Origin: Clostridia bacterium
Lineage (GTDB): Bacteria > Bacillota > Clostridia > Christensenellales > Aristaeellaceae
Length of the DNA: 49,281 nt
Direction of reading: 5' to 3'
Assembly (NCBI GenBank): GCA_017473345.1
Contig: JAFULL010000014.1
Location: 1 to 49,281 of the forward strand
This document shows positions 1 through 7,292 of the stretch, piece by piece. Every line of letters starts with the position of its first letter. Position 1 is the stretch's first letter. The notes under the pieces are model-generated. The model was not told the DNA's origin and did no database searches. It saw only the letters and a program-made list of their open reading frames with translations. The position numbers were made by a program, and so were the translations under genes.

Positions 1-44
1 AATGATAACCCTTTTAAGGGTAAGTAAGTAACAAGCCTATGCAA

Positions 45-480
45 ATGTCAGGCCGTATATGCGTCTGTTAGGACGCAGCTGGTATTCTAGGGCTATGCCC
101 GCATATGCAAAACCCCCGGCTTTGCCGGGGGATACTTATTGTGTATCGAAAGCCATACGCCGGACGTGGTGTTCAGCAGAGCTTACGGGTATAAAAAGAA
201 GAATTCCTTTCCTCAGAATGATGATGCGGCCTGTTCATTGCAACATAAGGGGGCGATTTGAATAGTAAATGACGTGATAAGTCCAGCACGTGCTAAATGG
301 AATGGTAAATATTACAGTGTATTCGCACCGAAATCCCGGAGAAACGTGTTTGGGGGGAGAGAAGAAAAATGGGAAAATTTAATTGGGTAAGTTGAAGGGA
401 GTAGAGATAAGCAAAGCAGAAATTTGCTTAGCTCATGTGCACATGCTTTTCGGTGTTCCAAGCAGCTCTTTCTGCGCTCT
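45..480 (+). mobile_element. IS200/IS605-type element, left-half relic
   Basis: Several small hairpins are seen here (61-76, 90-100 and a strong CCCCCGG/CCGGGGG stem at 113-131), followed by a decayed tnpA reading frame. This arrangement is typical of the left end of IS200-like elements, where subterminal hairpins are recognised by the Y1 transposase. No right end follows. A matching right half is seen at 5230-5540, beyond the hydrogenase maturation operon. The outer boundary is estimated. Confidence 0.6.
268..475 (+). pseudogene. tnpA: tnpA remnant (IS200/IS605 Y1 transposase), N-terminal part
   Basis: Two overlapping plus-strand frames give the N-terminal half of an IS200-type TnpA. The first, from about 268, reads AKWNGKYYSVFAPKSRR, matching the family's TKWNCKYHIVFAPKYRR region. 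It hits a stop after about 370. The second, from 383, continues with KGVEISKAEICLAHVHMLF, matching the family's KGVEI...PDHVHML segment that holds the HUH metal-binding histidines. The frameshift and the missing C-terminal tyrosine half make this a dead gene. The family assignment is from remembered motifs, not a search. Confidence 0.65.
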
Positions 481-690
481 TAATTCTGTCGTTTTTGAAG
501 GGCTTACATCCTTCGTTGTGGCTAAGGTATACCACTCGACGGTCTTCGATAAATCACTTTATCGTATGAGATTGTTATTTTTTGATTTTCTTTCAAATAA
601 ATTTAGAGGAGTGTGCTTGCACTACGTTTTTTGTTGTGTAATAAGCCTTCCCAAAGTGTCATTGGTTTGAAGCCGATCGTCGCTACCATT

Positions 691-724
691 AAGAACACCT
701 TGAGAAATCAAGGTGTTCTTCTTT
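691..724 (+). terminator. hairpin, possible terminator
   Basis: A 13-bp perfect stem (AAGAACACCTTGA, loop AAAT region, TCAAGGTGTTCTT) is followed by a short T-rich tail (CTTTAT). Nothing intact is transcribed into it. The stretch 480-690 shows no convincing gene. Confidence 0.5.
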
Positions 725-800
725 ATGTTGAAAGCGGGATAGGGGAATACGACACTCATACGCTTGAAATAGTGTTTTTCTGCACAAAATAGATTTTGAG

Positions 801-848
801 AAAGCCTTCAAATGCTTATAGAATAAGCGTTTGCGGGCTTTTCTTTTG
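801..848 (+). terminator. intrinsic terminator, plus strand
   Basis: AAAGCC and CAAATGCTTAT pair with ATAAGCGTTTG and GGGCTTT across a 3-nt loop, and TTTTCTTTT follows. This is a strong plus-strand terminator with no intact gene upstream in the window, so it is probably left over from a lost gene. Confidence 0.6.
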
Positions 849-916
849 TGCACGGAATCTGCACAAAACTATCTGAAAATCATGAGATATTTCTACCCAA
901 AATCAACATGAGAAAC

Positions 917-975
917 CCAAAACCCTCCAAAACCATCTGCGATTGGATGCAGAATGATTCGGAGGGTTTCTTTAT
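917..975. terminator. terminator at the end of the hyd operon (bidirectional shape)
   Basis: The outer stem AACCCTCC (921-928) pairs with GGAGGGTT (961-968), and an inner pairing of CATCTGC with GCAGAATG adds to it. Read on the minus strand, the structure lies about 40 nt past the hydF stop and is followed by GGAGGGTTTTGGGTTT, so it can end the hydrogenase maturation transcript. Confidence 0.6.
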
Positions 976-1005
976 TATAAGGTCAGCGCATCAGTTTCAA
1001 ATTGA

Positions 1006-2199
1006 TCAGACTCTGTCCGCTTCAAACAGCGCCAGACTGCGTTTGAGTATGCCATTCATGCCAGCAATGGCGATCCCGTAATTCACGATGGGTACGCCTG
1101 CATCCGCTGCCATCTTCACACGGTGCTGCATTTCCGCCTGGTTGAGCATGCAGCCGCCGCAGTGTACGATGACGCGGTAAGGTGTAAGATCCTGCGGAAA
1201 ATCTCCGCCGGATGTGAAATGATACACAGGCTTGGATTGTGAAATCTTCTCGATCCAACCGGGCATTTTTACGGTGCCGATGTCATTGCACTGGCGGTGA
1301 TGGGTACATCCCTCGGAGATGAGCACCTGATCGCCATCCTTCAATTTTTCCAGCGCGCAATAACCGTCTGTCAGCGCATCCAGTTCGCCTTTGTAACGCG
1401 CCATCAGGATGGAAAAGGAGGTCAGCGGAATGTCAGCGGGGGTGGCCCTGTTCACTTCAGCAAAGGCCTGTGAATCGGTGATGACCATACGCGGTTTCCG
1501 TCCAAGGGAAGCCAGCGTATCTCTCAATTCGGCTGTCTGGCATACGATGGCCATGGCGTGTGCATCCAGCACATCGCGCAAAACCATCTGCTGCGGCAGG
1601 ATCAACCGTCCCTTGGGCGCAGCTTCATCGATAGGTGTGACCAGTACCACCAGGTCCCCCGGCGAGAGCAGATCACGAATCAGAACGCTGGGTTTTTCCA
1701 TCTGCTTCGCAAACTGTCCGAGGCGTTCTTTCAGGTCAGCTACGCCTTCTCCGGTCACTGCGCTTACGTACAGAGAGCCGTCTTCAGACAAGGGTCTTTC
1801 ATCCAAGAGATCAGCCTTGTTCAGCGCGATGATACAGGGGATCCTGCGCTCTTTCAGTTCGTTGATCAGCTGCTTGTCCATGTCCTGCAGTCCTGTATGT
1901 GCATCGACGACAAGCACGGCGATATTGGTCTGTGCCAGTGTCTGTTTGGCTTTCTCAATACGCAGACTGCCCAGATGACCTTCGTCGTCCAGACCGGGCG
2001 TATCAAGGATGACCACAGGCCCAAGCGGAAGAAGTTCCATGGCCTTTTTCACCGGATCTGTGGTTGTGCCCTTCACATCGGACACAATGGAGAGCGCCTG
2101 CCCGGTCACTGCATTCACCAGAGATGATTTTCCTGCATTGCACATGCCGAAAAAACTGATGTGGATGCGTTCTGCTGATACAACACTGTTCAGGCTCAT
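1006..2199 (-). CDS. hydF: [FeFe]-hydrogenase H-cluster maturation GTPase HydF
   Basis: HydF is the scaffold on which the 2Fe subcluster of [FeFe]-hydrogenase is assembled before transfer to HydA. The 397-residue product has a P-loop GMCNAGKSS at residues 18-26, a G2/G3 region with DTPGLDDEG, NKAD for guanine recognition, and the C-terminal cluster-binding signature CTH (298-300) plus HCGGC (346-350), which matches the HydF CxH...HCxxC motif. Length fits the family. The start is preceded by GGAGGAAGAACGAT. It is the last gene of the regulator-hydE-hydG-hydF operon, 15 nt after hydG. No structural hydrogenase gene lies in this window, so the enzyme being matured is encoded elsewhere. Confidence 0.96.
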   Translation of the reverse strand: MSLNSVVSAERIHISFFGMCNAGKSSLVNAVTGQALSIVSDVKGTTTDPVKKAMELLPLGPVVILDTPGLDDEGHLGSLRIEKAKQTLAQTNIAVLVVDAHTGLQDMDKQLINELKERRIPCIIALNKADLLDERPLSEDGSLYVSAVTGEGVADLKERLGQFAKQMEKPSVLIRDLLSPGDLVVLVTPIDEAAPKGRLILPQQMVLRDVLDAHAMAIVCQTAELRDTLASLGRKPRMVITDSQAFAEVNRATPADIPLTSFSILMARYKGELDALTDGYCALEKLKDGDQVLISEGCTHHRQCNDIGTVKMPGWIEKISQSKPVYHFTSGGDFPQDLTPYRVIVHCGGCMLNQAEMQHRVKMAADAGVPIVNYGIAIAGMNGILKRSLALFEADRV

Positions 2200-2214
2200 A
2201 TCGTTCTTCCTCCA

Positions 2215-3669
2215 TCAAAAACGGAAATCACGGCGGTTGGAATGCTTGATATCCTCAATGTTCTGCCGGGCAATCTCCTGAACCTTTTCCTTCGGGATGC
2301 GCTGCAGCTCCTTTTCCACCATCTGATAACCAACAGCTTTGGTTTTCTCTGTGGCGTAATCCTCCAGATACTCGCTCAGCGTCATCAGCGCATTGGGATG
2401 GCAGCAGTTCAGAATCTGTCCGGATTTGCACAGGCTCATAAAGCGGTCGCCGGTACGACCCAGCCGGTAGCAAGCGGTGCAGAAGGAAGGGATGTAGCCG
2501 TTCTCCATCAGCCAGCATACGACCTCATCCAGCGAACGCTGATCGGAGACATCGAACTGCTCGGTGTCGTGAGGACGATCCTCGTTTGAGTAGCCGGCAT
2601 AGCCACCCACAGAGGTGCGCGATCCGCCGGAAACTTGAGAAACACCCAGACGCAGCAGCTTTGTACGGACGGCCTCATTTTCACGGGTGGAAATGATGAT
2701 GCCGGTATAAGGCACGGCCAGGCGAATGCAGGCGGTGATTTTTGCAAAAGTATCATCATCGATGCCGTTGTCGAACTGATCTGGATCAATATCATCTGCG
2801 CGCTTCAGGCGTGGGACGCTGATGGTGTGGGGGCCAACGCCATGCACGGCTTCCAGATGCTCAGCATGCATCAGCAAACCGGCGAACTCGTACTTGTACA
2901 GCTCGAGACCGAACAGCACACCCAGACCTACATCGTCGATGCCGCCTTCCATGGCGCGGTCCATGGCTTCGGTATGGTAAGCGTAGTCATGCTTGGGGCC
3001 GGTGGGATGCAGCTGTTCGTAGCTTTCCTTGTGGTAGGTTTCCTGGAAAAGGATATAGGTTCCGATTCCGGCATCCTTCAGCTTCCGGTAGTTCTCCACA
3101 GTCGTGGCAGCAATATTTACATTCACGCGGCGAATGTCGCCGTTCTTGTGATGTACGCTGTAAATGGTGTTGATGCATTCGAGGATATACTCAATGGGAT
3201 TGTTGACCGGGTCCTCGCCTGCCTCGATTGCCAGTCGCTTGTGGCCCATGTCCTGCAGGGCAATGACCTCGGCACGAACCTCTTCCTGCGTCAGCTTTTT
3301 GCGGGCAATGTGCTTGTTTTTGAGATGATAGGGACAGTACACGCAGCCGTTTACGCAGTAGTTGGAAAGGTACAGCGGCGCGAAAATAACGATGCGGTTG
3401 CCGTAGAAGGCCAGCTTGATCTCCTCGGCGATCTGGTAAATTTTTTCGGTTACCTCCGGAAGTTCGCATGCCAGCAGCACCGATGCTTCGCGGTGGCTGA
3501 GCCCTGCGCAGGTATAACCGGTGGCCGTCTTCTGGGGCTTGGCTTTTTCCAGAATGCTCTCAATGAGGGGCAGATTGTTCTTGTTGGCCTCTGCATAGGC
3601 CAGGGTGTCAAGGATCTCCGCATCAGAAATAAATTCTTCTGCCTTCAGGGATTTGGGATTGTACGCCAT
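2215..3669 (-). CDS. hydG: [FeFe]-hydrogenase maturase HydG (radical SAM tyrosine lyase)
   Basis: HydG splits tyrosine to give the CO and CN ligands of the H-cluster and builds the Fe(CO)2(CN)-cysteine synthon. The 484-residue protein shows the radical-SAM CxxxCxxC motif at C105, C109 and C112 (CVNGCVYC), and the C-terminal auxiliary-cluster motif CxxC...C at C397, C400 and C423 (CTACYRLGRTGDRF). This tail separates HydG from the related ThiH. It sits 57 nt downstream of hydE and just before hydF. Co-transcription is inferred from the spacing and the shared strand. Confidence 0.97.
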   Translation of the reverse strand: MAYNPKSLKAEEFISDAEILDTLAYAEANKNNLPLIESILEKAKPQKTATGYTCAGLSHREASVLLACELPEVTEKIYQIAEEIKLAFYGNRIVIFAPLYLSNYCVNGCVYCPYHLKNKHIARKKLTQEEVRAEVIALQDMGHKRLAIEAGEDPVNNPIEYILECINTIYSVHHKNGDIRRVNVNIAATTVENYRKLKDAGIGTYILFQETYHKESYEQLHPTGPKHDYAYHTEAMDRAMEGGIDDVGLGVLFGLELYKYEFAGLLMHAEHLEAVHGVGPHTISVPRLKRADDIDPDQFDNGIDDDTFAKITACIRLAVPYTGIIISTRENEAVRTKLLRLGVSQVSGGSRTSVGGYAGYSNEDRPHDTEQFDVSDQRSLDEVVCWLMENGYIPSFCTACYRLGRTGDRFMSLCKSGQILNCCHPNALMTLSEYLEDYATEKTKAVGYQMVEKELQRIPKEKVQEIARQNIEDIKHSNRRDFRF

Positions 3670-3726
3670 GTTTTTCTTCCTTTCTTTGAGTCAGATTGCT
3701 CTTCCTCTTCAGATGAAATGTATTGC

Positions 3727-4782
3727 TCACAGCATTGGGAGAATATCTCCTCTGTCTGTAACAACCTCGTAGCCGATCGCGGCCATTCGCCGCGCCAGTT
3801 CCTCGCGGCACTGTGCTGCCTCTGCGCCGTCAGTAGCCTTGTTGTCATAGAGGGCATACTTTTTGCGCACGGACGGCGGCGACAGGTTGGGCATAACCAC
3901 ATTGGCTCCTGCCTGAATGCCCATTTCCCGCCCATATGGATGAATGCTGCCCAGCGCGGTCGTGGAGGGCAAAAGCATGTTCGGTCTGATCAGGCGCAGG
4001 ATGGACAACAGATAGCAGGTCAATTCCAGCGTTCCGGCCTTTTGGGCGCCGAATGGCGTATCATGCTGAGGAATGAAGGGGCCAATACCGCACATATCCG
4101 GCTGAAATTGCTCGATAAACTTTAGGTCTTTGGCAAGCACGTCCGCAGTTTGAAACGGCGATTCCACCATCATTCCGCATCCTACCTGATAGCCCAGTTC
4201 CTTCAGATCCTGCAGACAGCGCATTCTGTTGTCAAATGACATGGCGGCAGGATGGAGCCTGGCATAATGTGCCGCATCAGTTGTTTCATGCCGGAGTAAA
4301 TACCGATCGGCACCGGCCTGCTTCAGCAGCTCATAGCTCTTTCTGCTGCGTTCTCCCAGAGAAAGCGTCACCGCGCACTCGGGATGCTCCGTCTTGATCG
4401 ACTGTACAAGTTCGCAGAGCACATCATCAGTGAAACTTGGATCTTCACCACCCTGAAGAACAAAGGTGCGGAATCCAAGTTCATAACCTTCCCTGCAGCA
4501 GGACAGGATGTCTTCTCTGCTCAGCCGGTAACGCTGGCAATTGCGGTTGCTGCACCGGATGCCGCAATACAGGCAGTCATTTTTGCAGACATTGCTGATC
4601 TCAATCAACCCGCGGATGAAGACGGTGTTGCCATAAACGGCCCACCGGGCTTTCACGGCCAACTCCGCAAGCAGGGATGCGGCTTCCGGCGTGCGGTGCT
4701 CGATCAGAAAGCGATAGTCTTCCTGCGGCAAATGATGCTCCGCAGCCAGTTGCGTGATCAGTTCGAAAAGATGATCATTCAT
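3727..4782 (-). CDS. hydE: [FeFe]-hydrogenase maturase HydE (radical SAM)
   Basis: HydE is the radical-SAM enzyme acting on the HydG product on the way to the diiron subcluster. The CxxxCxxC motif is at C66, C70 and C73 (CKNDCLYC), followed by CSNRNC. LQGGEDP and SLGERS segments are typical of the HydE/BioB-like barrel. The chosen start (MNDHLFEL) gives 351 residues, the family length. A longer upstream reading from 4875 would add 31 unrelated residues overlapping the regulator gene, so it is rejected. The start overlaps the end of the TM1266-like gene by 8 nt, suggesting translational coupling. Confidence 0.95.
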   Translation of the reverse strand: MNDHLFELITQLAAEHHLPQEDYRFLIEHRTPEAASLLAELAVKARWAVYGNTVFIRGLIEISNVCKNDCLYCGIRCSNRNCQRYRLSREDILSCCREGYELGFRTFVLQGGEDPSFTDDVLCELVQSIKTEHPECAVTLSLGERSRKSYELLKQAGADRYLLRHETTDAAHYARLHPAAMSFDNRMRCLQDLKELGYQVGCGMMVESPFQTADVLAKDLKFIEQFQPDMCGIGPFIPQHDTPFGAQKAGTLELTCYLLSILRLIRPNMLLPSTTALGSIHPYGREMGIQAGANVVMPNLSPPSVRKKYALYDNKATDGAEAAQCREELARRMAAIGYEVVTDRGDILPML

Positions 4783-5032
4783 GGGAAATGACGCTGGAAT
4801 AGGCAGTCTTGACGCTGACACCGGGCAGATTGCCGATTCTGCCGGAAAGGGTAGCGATCGTATTCTGCGGTGCATCCAGAGCGATGCTGATGATGCTCAC
4901 ACCTCTCTTGCGGTAAGGGATCCCCATCCTGCCGATGATGTACTCGCTGTATTCATGCAGCAGGGAGTTTGTCTCCTGCACAGAGTCTGCATTCTCCACG
5001 ATAATACTCATGACGGCGATTCGCGTTTCCAT
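4775..5032 (-). CDS. TM1266-type iron-only hydrogenase system regulator (ACT-like)
   Basis: This is an 85-residue protein resembling the small ACT-domain-like proteins known as the putative iron-only hydrogenase system regulator (TM1266 family), which are encoded beside hydE/F/G in many Clostridia. It opens METRIAVMSIIVEN, followed by the NSLLHEYSEYIIGRMGIPY segment typical of the family. The ribosome-binding site AGGAGG (5041-5046) lies 8 nt before the ATG. It is the first gene of the operon, directly after an unusual leader. Its molecular ligand is not established. A regulatory role is inferred from family context. Confidence 0.85.
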   Translation of the reverse strand: METRIAVMSIIVENADSVQETNSLLHEYSEYIIGRMGIPYRKRGVSIISIALDAPQNTIATLSGRIGNLPGVSVKTAYSSVISHE

Positions 5033-5046
5033 ATAGCATGCCTCCT

Positions 5047-5142
5047 AAAAACCAAAACACCGCGTCCATCAGGATGCGGTGATACAAAAGCAGACAGATA
5101 CAACGTATCCGTTCGCATTTTTGGGTTTGTCTCTTCGCATCC
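5047..5142 (-). promoter_or_regulatory. hyd operon leader with terminator-like hairpin and competing pairing
   Basis: On the minus strand a 10-bp hairpin (CACCGCATCC, loop TGAT, GGACGCGGTG; plus coordinates 5058-5081) is followed at once by TTTTGGTTTTT and then AGGAGG. That is the form of an intrinsic terminator placed immediately before the first gene. Upstream in the leader, GGATGCG (5136-5142) is perfectly complementary to CGCATCC in the hairpin's first arm (5072-5078), so an anti-terminator fold is possible. A 23-codon ATG reading frame also runs from about 5139 to the hairpin. Attenuation is inferred; no known riboswitch class was recognised. Confidence 0.5.
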
Positions 5143-5170
5143 TTTCACGCAGCAATAAGCTTAATGTCAG

Positions 5171-5216
5171 GAACGGATATATTATATCATTTTGCGGTTT
5201 GAAAGTAAATCCGTTC
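5171..5216 (-). promoter_or_regulatory. hyd operon promoter flanked by inverted GAACGGAT boxes
   Basis: The minus strand reads TTTACT (5204-5209), a 17-nt spacer, then TATAAT (5181-5186): a good sigma-A promoter for the hyd operon. GAACGGAT overlaps the upstream edge (5209-5216) and its exact inverse ATCCGTTC lies just past the -10 (5171-5178). A third copy, GAACGGATA, is in the leader at 5106-5114. The arrangement suggests operator sites for a dimeric regulator. The regulator is unknown. Confidence 0.65.
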
Positions 5217-5229
5217 TGTTTTAACAAAC

Positions 5230-5457
5230 GAAAGGATGAAGCGATTGCGCCGCTTTGGATGTGCTTTGTTACGCAACCGTCACTTCTGATGCCGCGGATA
5301 TTTTGCAGATACAGTGGGACGCAATAAAACTGCAATCCCAAAGTATATCCAGAACCACTTGAGTAAGGACAAGACAGTAGACCAGATTAGCATGAAGGAG
5401 TTTATTGACCCGTTTATGGGTGAGCCGACAGAAAAGGGCGGCATGCCTGTAACGTAG
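5230..5457 (+). pseudogene. tnpA: tnpA remnant (IS200/IS605 Y1 transposase), C-terminal part
   Basis: A plus-strand frame without a start codon reads RNRHF, stop (TGA at 5287 where the family has Trp), then CRGYFADTVGRNKTAIPKYI and on to KEFIDPFMGEP, ending at TAG 5455-5457. It matches the C-terminal third of IS200-type TnpA (FGNRHFWCRGYYVDTVG...AIxxYIxxQ...DPF). The N-terminal half is missing here and present at 268-475 on the same strand. The in-frame stop and truncation show decay. Confidence 0.65.
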
Positions 5458-5540
5458 GCGCGAATGCCAGGTTTTCAGAGCGTGAAGAGCGCTCGCTGGT
5501 AGCAGGCCCTTACAGGGCCTACTCAAGGTACCTGAACAAA
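5230..5540 (+). mobile_element. IS200/IS605-type element, right-half relic
   Basis: The C-terminal tnpA remnant is followed by short hairpins, among them AGGCCCT/AGGGCCT at 5504-5520 and an imperfect AGAGCG/CGCTC stem near 5479-5496. This resembles the right end of IS200-like elements. The boundary is estimated. The rest of 5033-5560 holds only the hyd promoter and leader. Confidence 0.5.
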
Positions 5541-5560
5541 ATCAAGGAGGAGTACTAATC

Positions 5561-6123
5561 ATGGATAAGGTAAGAGTTGCTATTATCGGTTGCGGTATGA
5601 TCGCCAACCGTCATCACATTCCCTGCTACCTGGCCAACAACGACGTCGAAATTGCCTATTTCTGCGACATCATCCCCGAAAAGGCTGAGAAGGCCGTTGC
5701 CGACTACGGCTGCGGCAAGGCCGTTGTGGACTACAAGGAAGTGCTGGCTGATCCCACTGTGGACGCCGCGGACATCTGCACCCCCAACCTGATGCACTTC
5801 GTGATCTCCATCGACGGCGCCTGGGCTCAGAACATCGACAAGTGCGAAGAGTTTGTGGACTTCATGGGCACCAAGGGCGGCTGCCGCCTGCGCTTCAACG
5901 CCGACTGTACCTTCTTCATTGAGGCAGACGGCAACTTCATCGAGTATGTGCCCGAAGTGCACCACAAGGATCGCTGGAACGGCGAGATCGACGAGTTTGT
6001 CAAGTGCGTGCGCACCGGCGAGAAGATCCGCTCCCACATCGACTACGCCATCCTGACCCCAAGATCATGCAGGGCATGTATGATTCCGCCGAAGCTCACC
6101 GCGAAGTGGTTTTTGAAAAGTAA
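5561..6123 (+). pseudogene. broken Gfo/Idh/MocA family oxidoreductase
   Basis: The N-terminus is a clear Rossmann NAD(P)-binding domain (MDKVRVAIIGCGMIANRHH...CDIIPEKAEKA...ADICTPNLMHF). It then jumps straight to material from the family's C-terminal half (ISIDGAWAQNI...FVDFMGTKGG...RTGEKIRSHID). The central part, including the EKP catalytic motif, is gone in frame, probably well over 100 codons. A second lesion near 6055-6060 shifts the frame: the proper tail (KIMQGMYDSAEAHREVVFEK, stop 6121-6123) is in another frame from the body, which runs on to 6172 with unrelated residues. The RBS AAGGAGG is intact. Codon use is like its neighbours, suggesting recent loss or an assembly error. Next to the isomerase at 6194 it once fitted a sugar or inositol catabolic pair. 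Confidence 0.8.
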
Positions 6124-6131
6124 GCCAATCA

Positions 6132-6167
6132 ATACGGCGCCGCTGATCCTGTCAGGCGGCGCCGTAT
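6132..6167 (+). other. 12-bp GC-rich intergenic hairpin
   Basis: ATACGGCGCCGC pairs perfectly with GCGGCGCCGTAT around a 12-nt loop, between the oxidoreductase pseudogene and the isomerase gene. There is no U-tract after it, so an mRNA-processing or stabilising hairpin is as likely as a terminator. Confidence 0.5.
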
Positions 6168-6193
6168 GTTGAAAAGACGAAAGGAAAAAGCAT

Positions 6194-7018
6194 ATGAACG
6201 TAGGAAGCGTCATCAGGCACAAGGCTGAGGGCATGCGCGAAAACTTTGCCAATGCTGCGAAGCAGGGCTTCCATCACTGCCAGCTGGTCGGCTGGACGCC
6301 GGAGTTGTGGACGGCTGAGAATGCCGAGGAAATCAAGGCGCTGATCGCCGAGTTCAATATTGAAATCACCGCTTTCTGGCGCGGCTGGGCTGGTCCCAGG
6401 TGCTGGAACTTTACCGAAGGCCCCGAAACGCTGGGCATCGTGCCGGTTGCTTTCCGCGCAATGCGCGTGCAGAACCTGCTGGACGGCGCCGCTTACGCCC
6501 GCATGCTGGGCGTTCAGGACGTGATCACCCACATGGGCTTCATTCCTGAAAACATGAGCGATCCCAACTATCTCGGCGTTGCGGCTGCTGTGAAGGTCAT
6601 TGCCACGGAACTGAAAAAGTACGACCAGAACCTGCTGTTTGAAACCGGTCAGGACCCCCCCGTGGTGCTTCTGCGACTGTTCGAGGAAGTCAACACCGGC
6701 AACCTGTTTATCAACCTGGATCCCGCCAACCTGATCCAGTACGGCAAGGCCAACCCCATCGACGCTCTGGACGTGTTTGGCGACTATGTGCGCGGCGTGC
6801 ACGCCAAGGACGGCTTCTATCCCACCAACGGCAAGGAACTGGGCCGTGAGGTGAAGGTGGGCGAGGGCAAGGTCAACTTCCCTGTGTTCCTCAAAAAGCT
6901 CAAGGAACTCGGCTATGACGGCAGCCTGACCATCGAACGTGAAATCAAGGGCGAGCAGCAGCTGATCGATATTATCGCAACGCAGGCTTACCTGCAGAAT
7001 CTGATCGATCAGATGTGA
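6194..7018 (+). CDS. sugar phosphate isomerase/epimerase family protein (xylose isomerase-like TIM barrel)
   Basis: The 274-residue product has the AP-endonuclease-2/xylose-isomerase-like TIM barrel fold common in enzymes that isomerise or epimerise keto-sugars and inositol derivatives. Candidate metal ligands are spaced as in the family: FETGQ near residue 146, NLDPANL near 175, GVHAKD near 205 and TIERE near 248. RBS AAAGGA precedes the ATG. It lies 70 nt after a Gfo/Idh/MocA pseudogene, a common partner in sugar catabolic operons, which supports a role in carbohydrate metabolism. The exact substrate cannot be told. A terminator follows. Confidence 0.85.
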   Translation: MNVGSVIRHKAEGMRENFANAAKQGFHHCQLVGWTPELWTAENAEEIKALIAEFNIEITAFWRGWAGPRCWNFTEGPETLGIVPVAFRAMRVQNLLDGAAYARMLGVQDVITHMGFIPENMSDPNYLGVAAAVKVIATELKKYDQNLLFETGQDPPVVLLRLFEEVNTGNLFINLDPANLIQYGKANPIDALDVFGDYVRGVHAKDGFYPTNGKELGREVKVGEGKVNFPVFLKKLKELGYDGSLTIEREIKGEQQLIDIIATQAYLQNLIDQM

Positions 7019-7039
7019 TTGCACTTGTTCACCCCATTG

Positions 7040-7066
7040 AATGCTCTCCGTAAGGAGGGCATTTTT
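7040..7066 (+). terminator. intrinsic terminator after the isomerase gene
   Basis: AATGCTCTCC, loop GTAA, GGAGGGCATT, then TTTTT. The region 7067-7292 has no gene; it holds only the 5' flank of the symporter gene. Confidence 0.8.
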
Positions 7067-7292
7067 GTATGTGTTTTTTCTTCATATCGGTCCGTCTGCT
7101 TCTTTAGACTCTCCGCCATATTTCGAGTTTCGCAAATACAACATTTTAAAAGGAAAAACAGCAAAAGACAGCGAATTCAATACGGAACGGCGGTCGGCAA
7201 TACGACCGTCCGCGTCTTCCATACCGCCACAGCCGGCCTGAAAAAATGGCCTGAAATACACAAAGCAGAACAAATGAAACGGAGTTGGTTTT

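Noticed and set aside
2635-4125. Plus-strand 496-codon frame
   Set aside because: Antisense of hydG and hydE, which carry complete radical-SAM motifs.
5058-5114. Fluoride, preQ1, SAM or TPP riboswitch in the hyd leader
   Set aside because: Short stretches such as CTGATGG looked suggestive, but none of the conserved cores of these aptamers is present.
5069-5526. Small minus-strand ORFs of 85-90 codons upstream of the hyd operon
   Set aside because: They overlap the hyd promoter and the tnpA remnant and show no ribosome-binding site or recognisable sequence.
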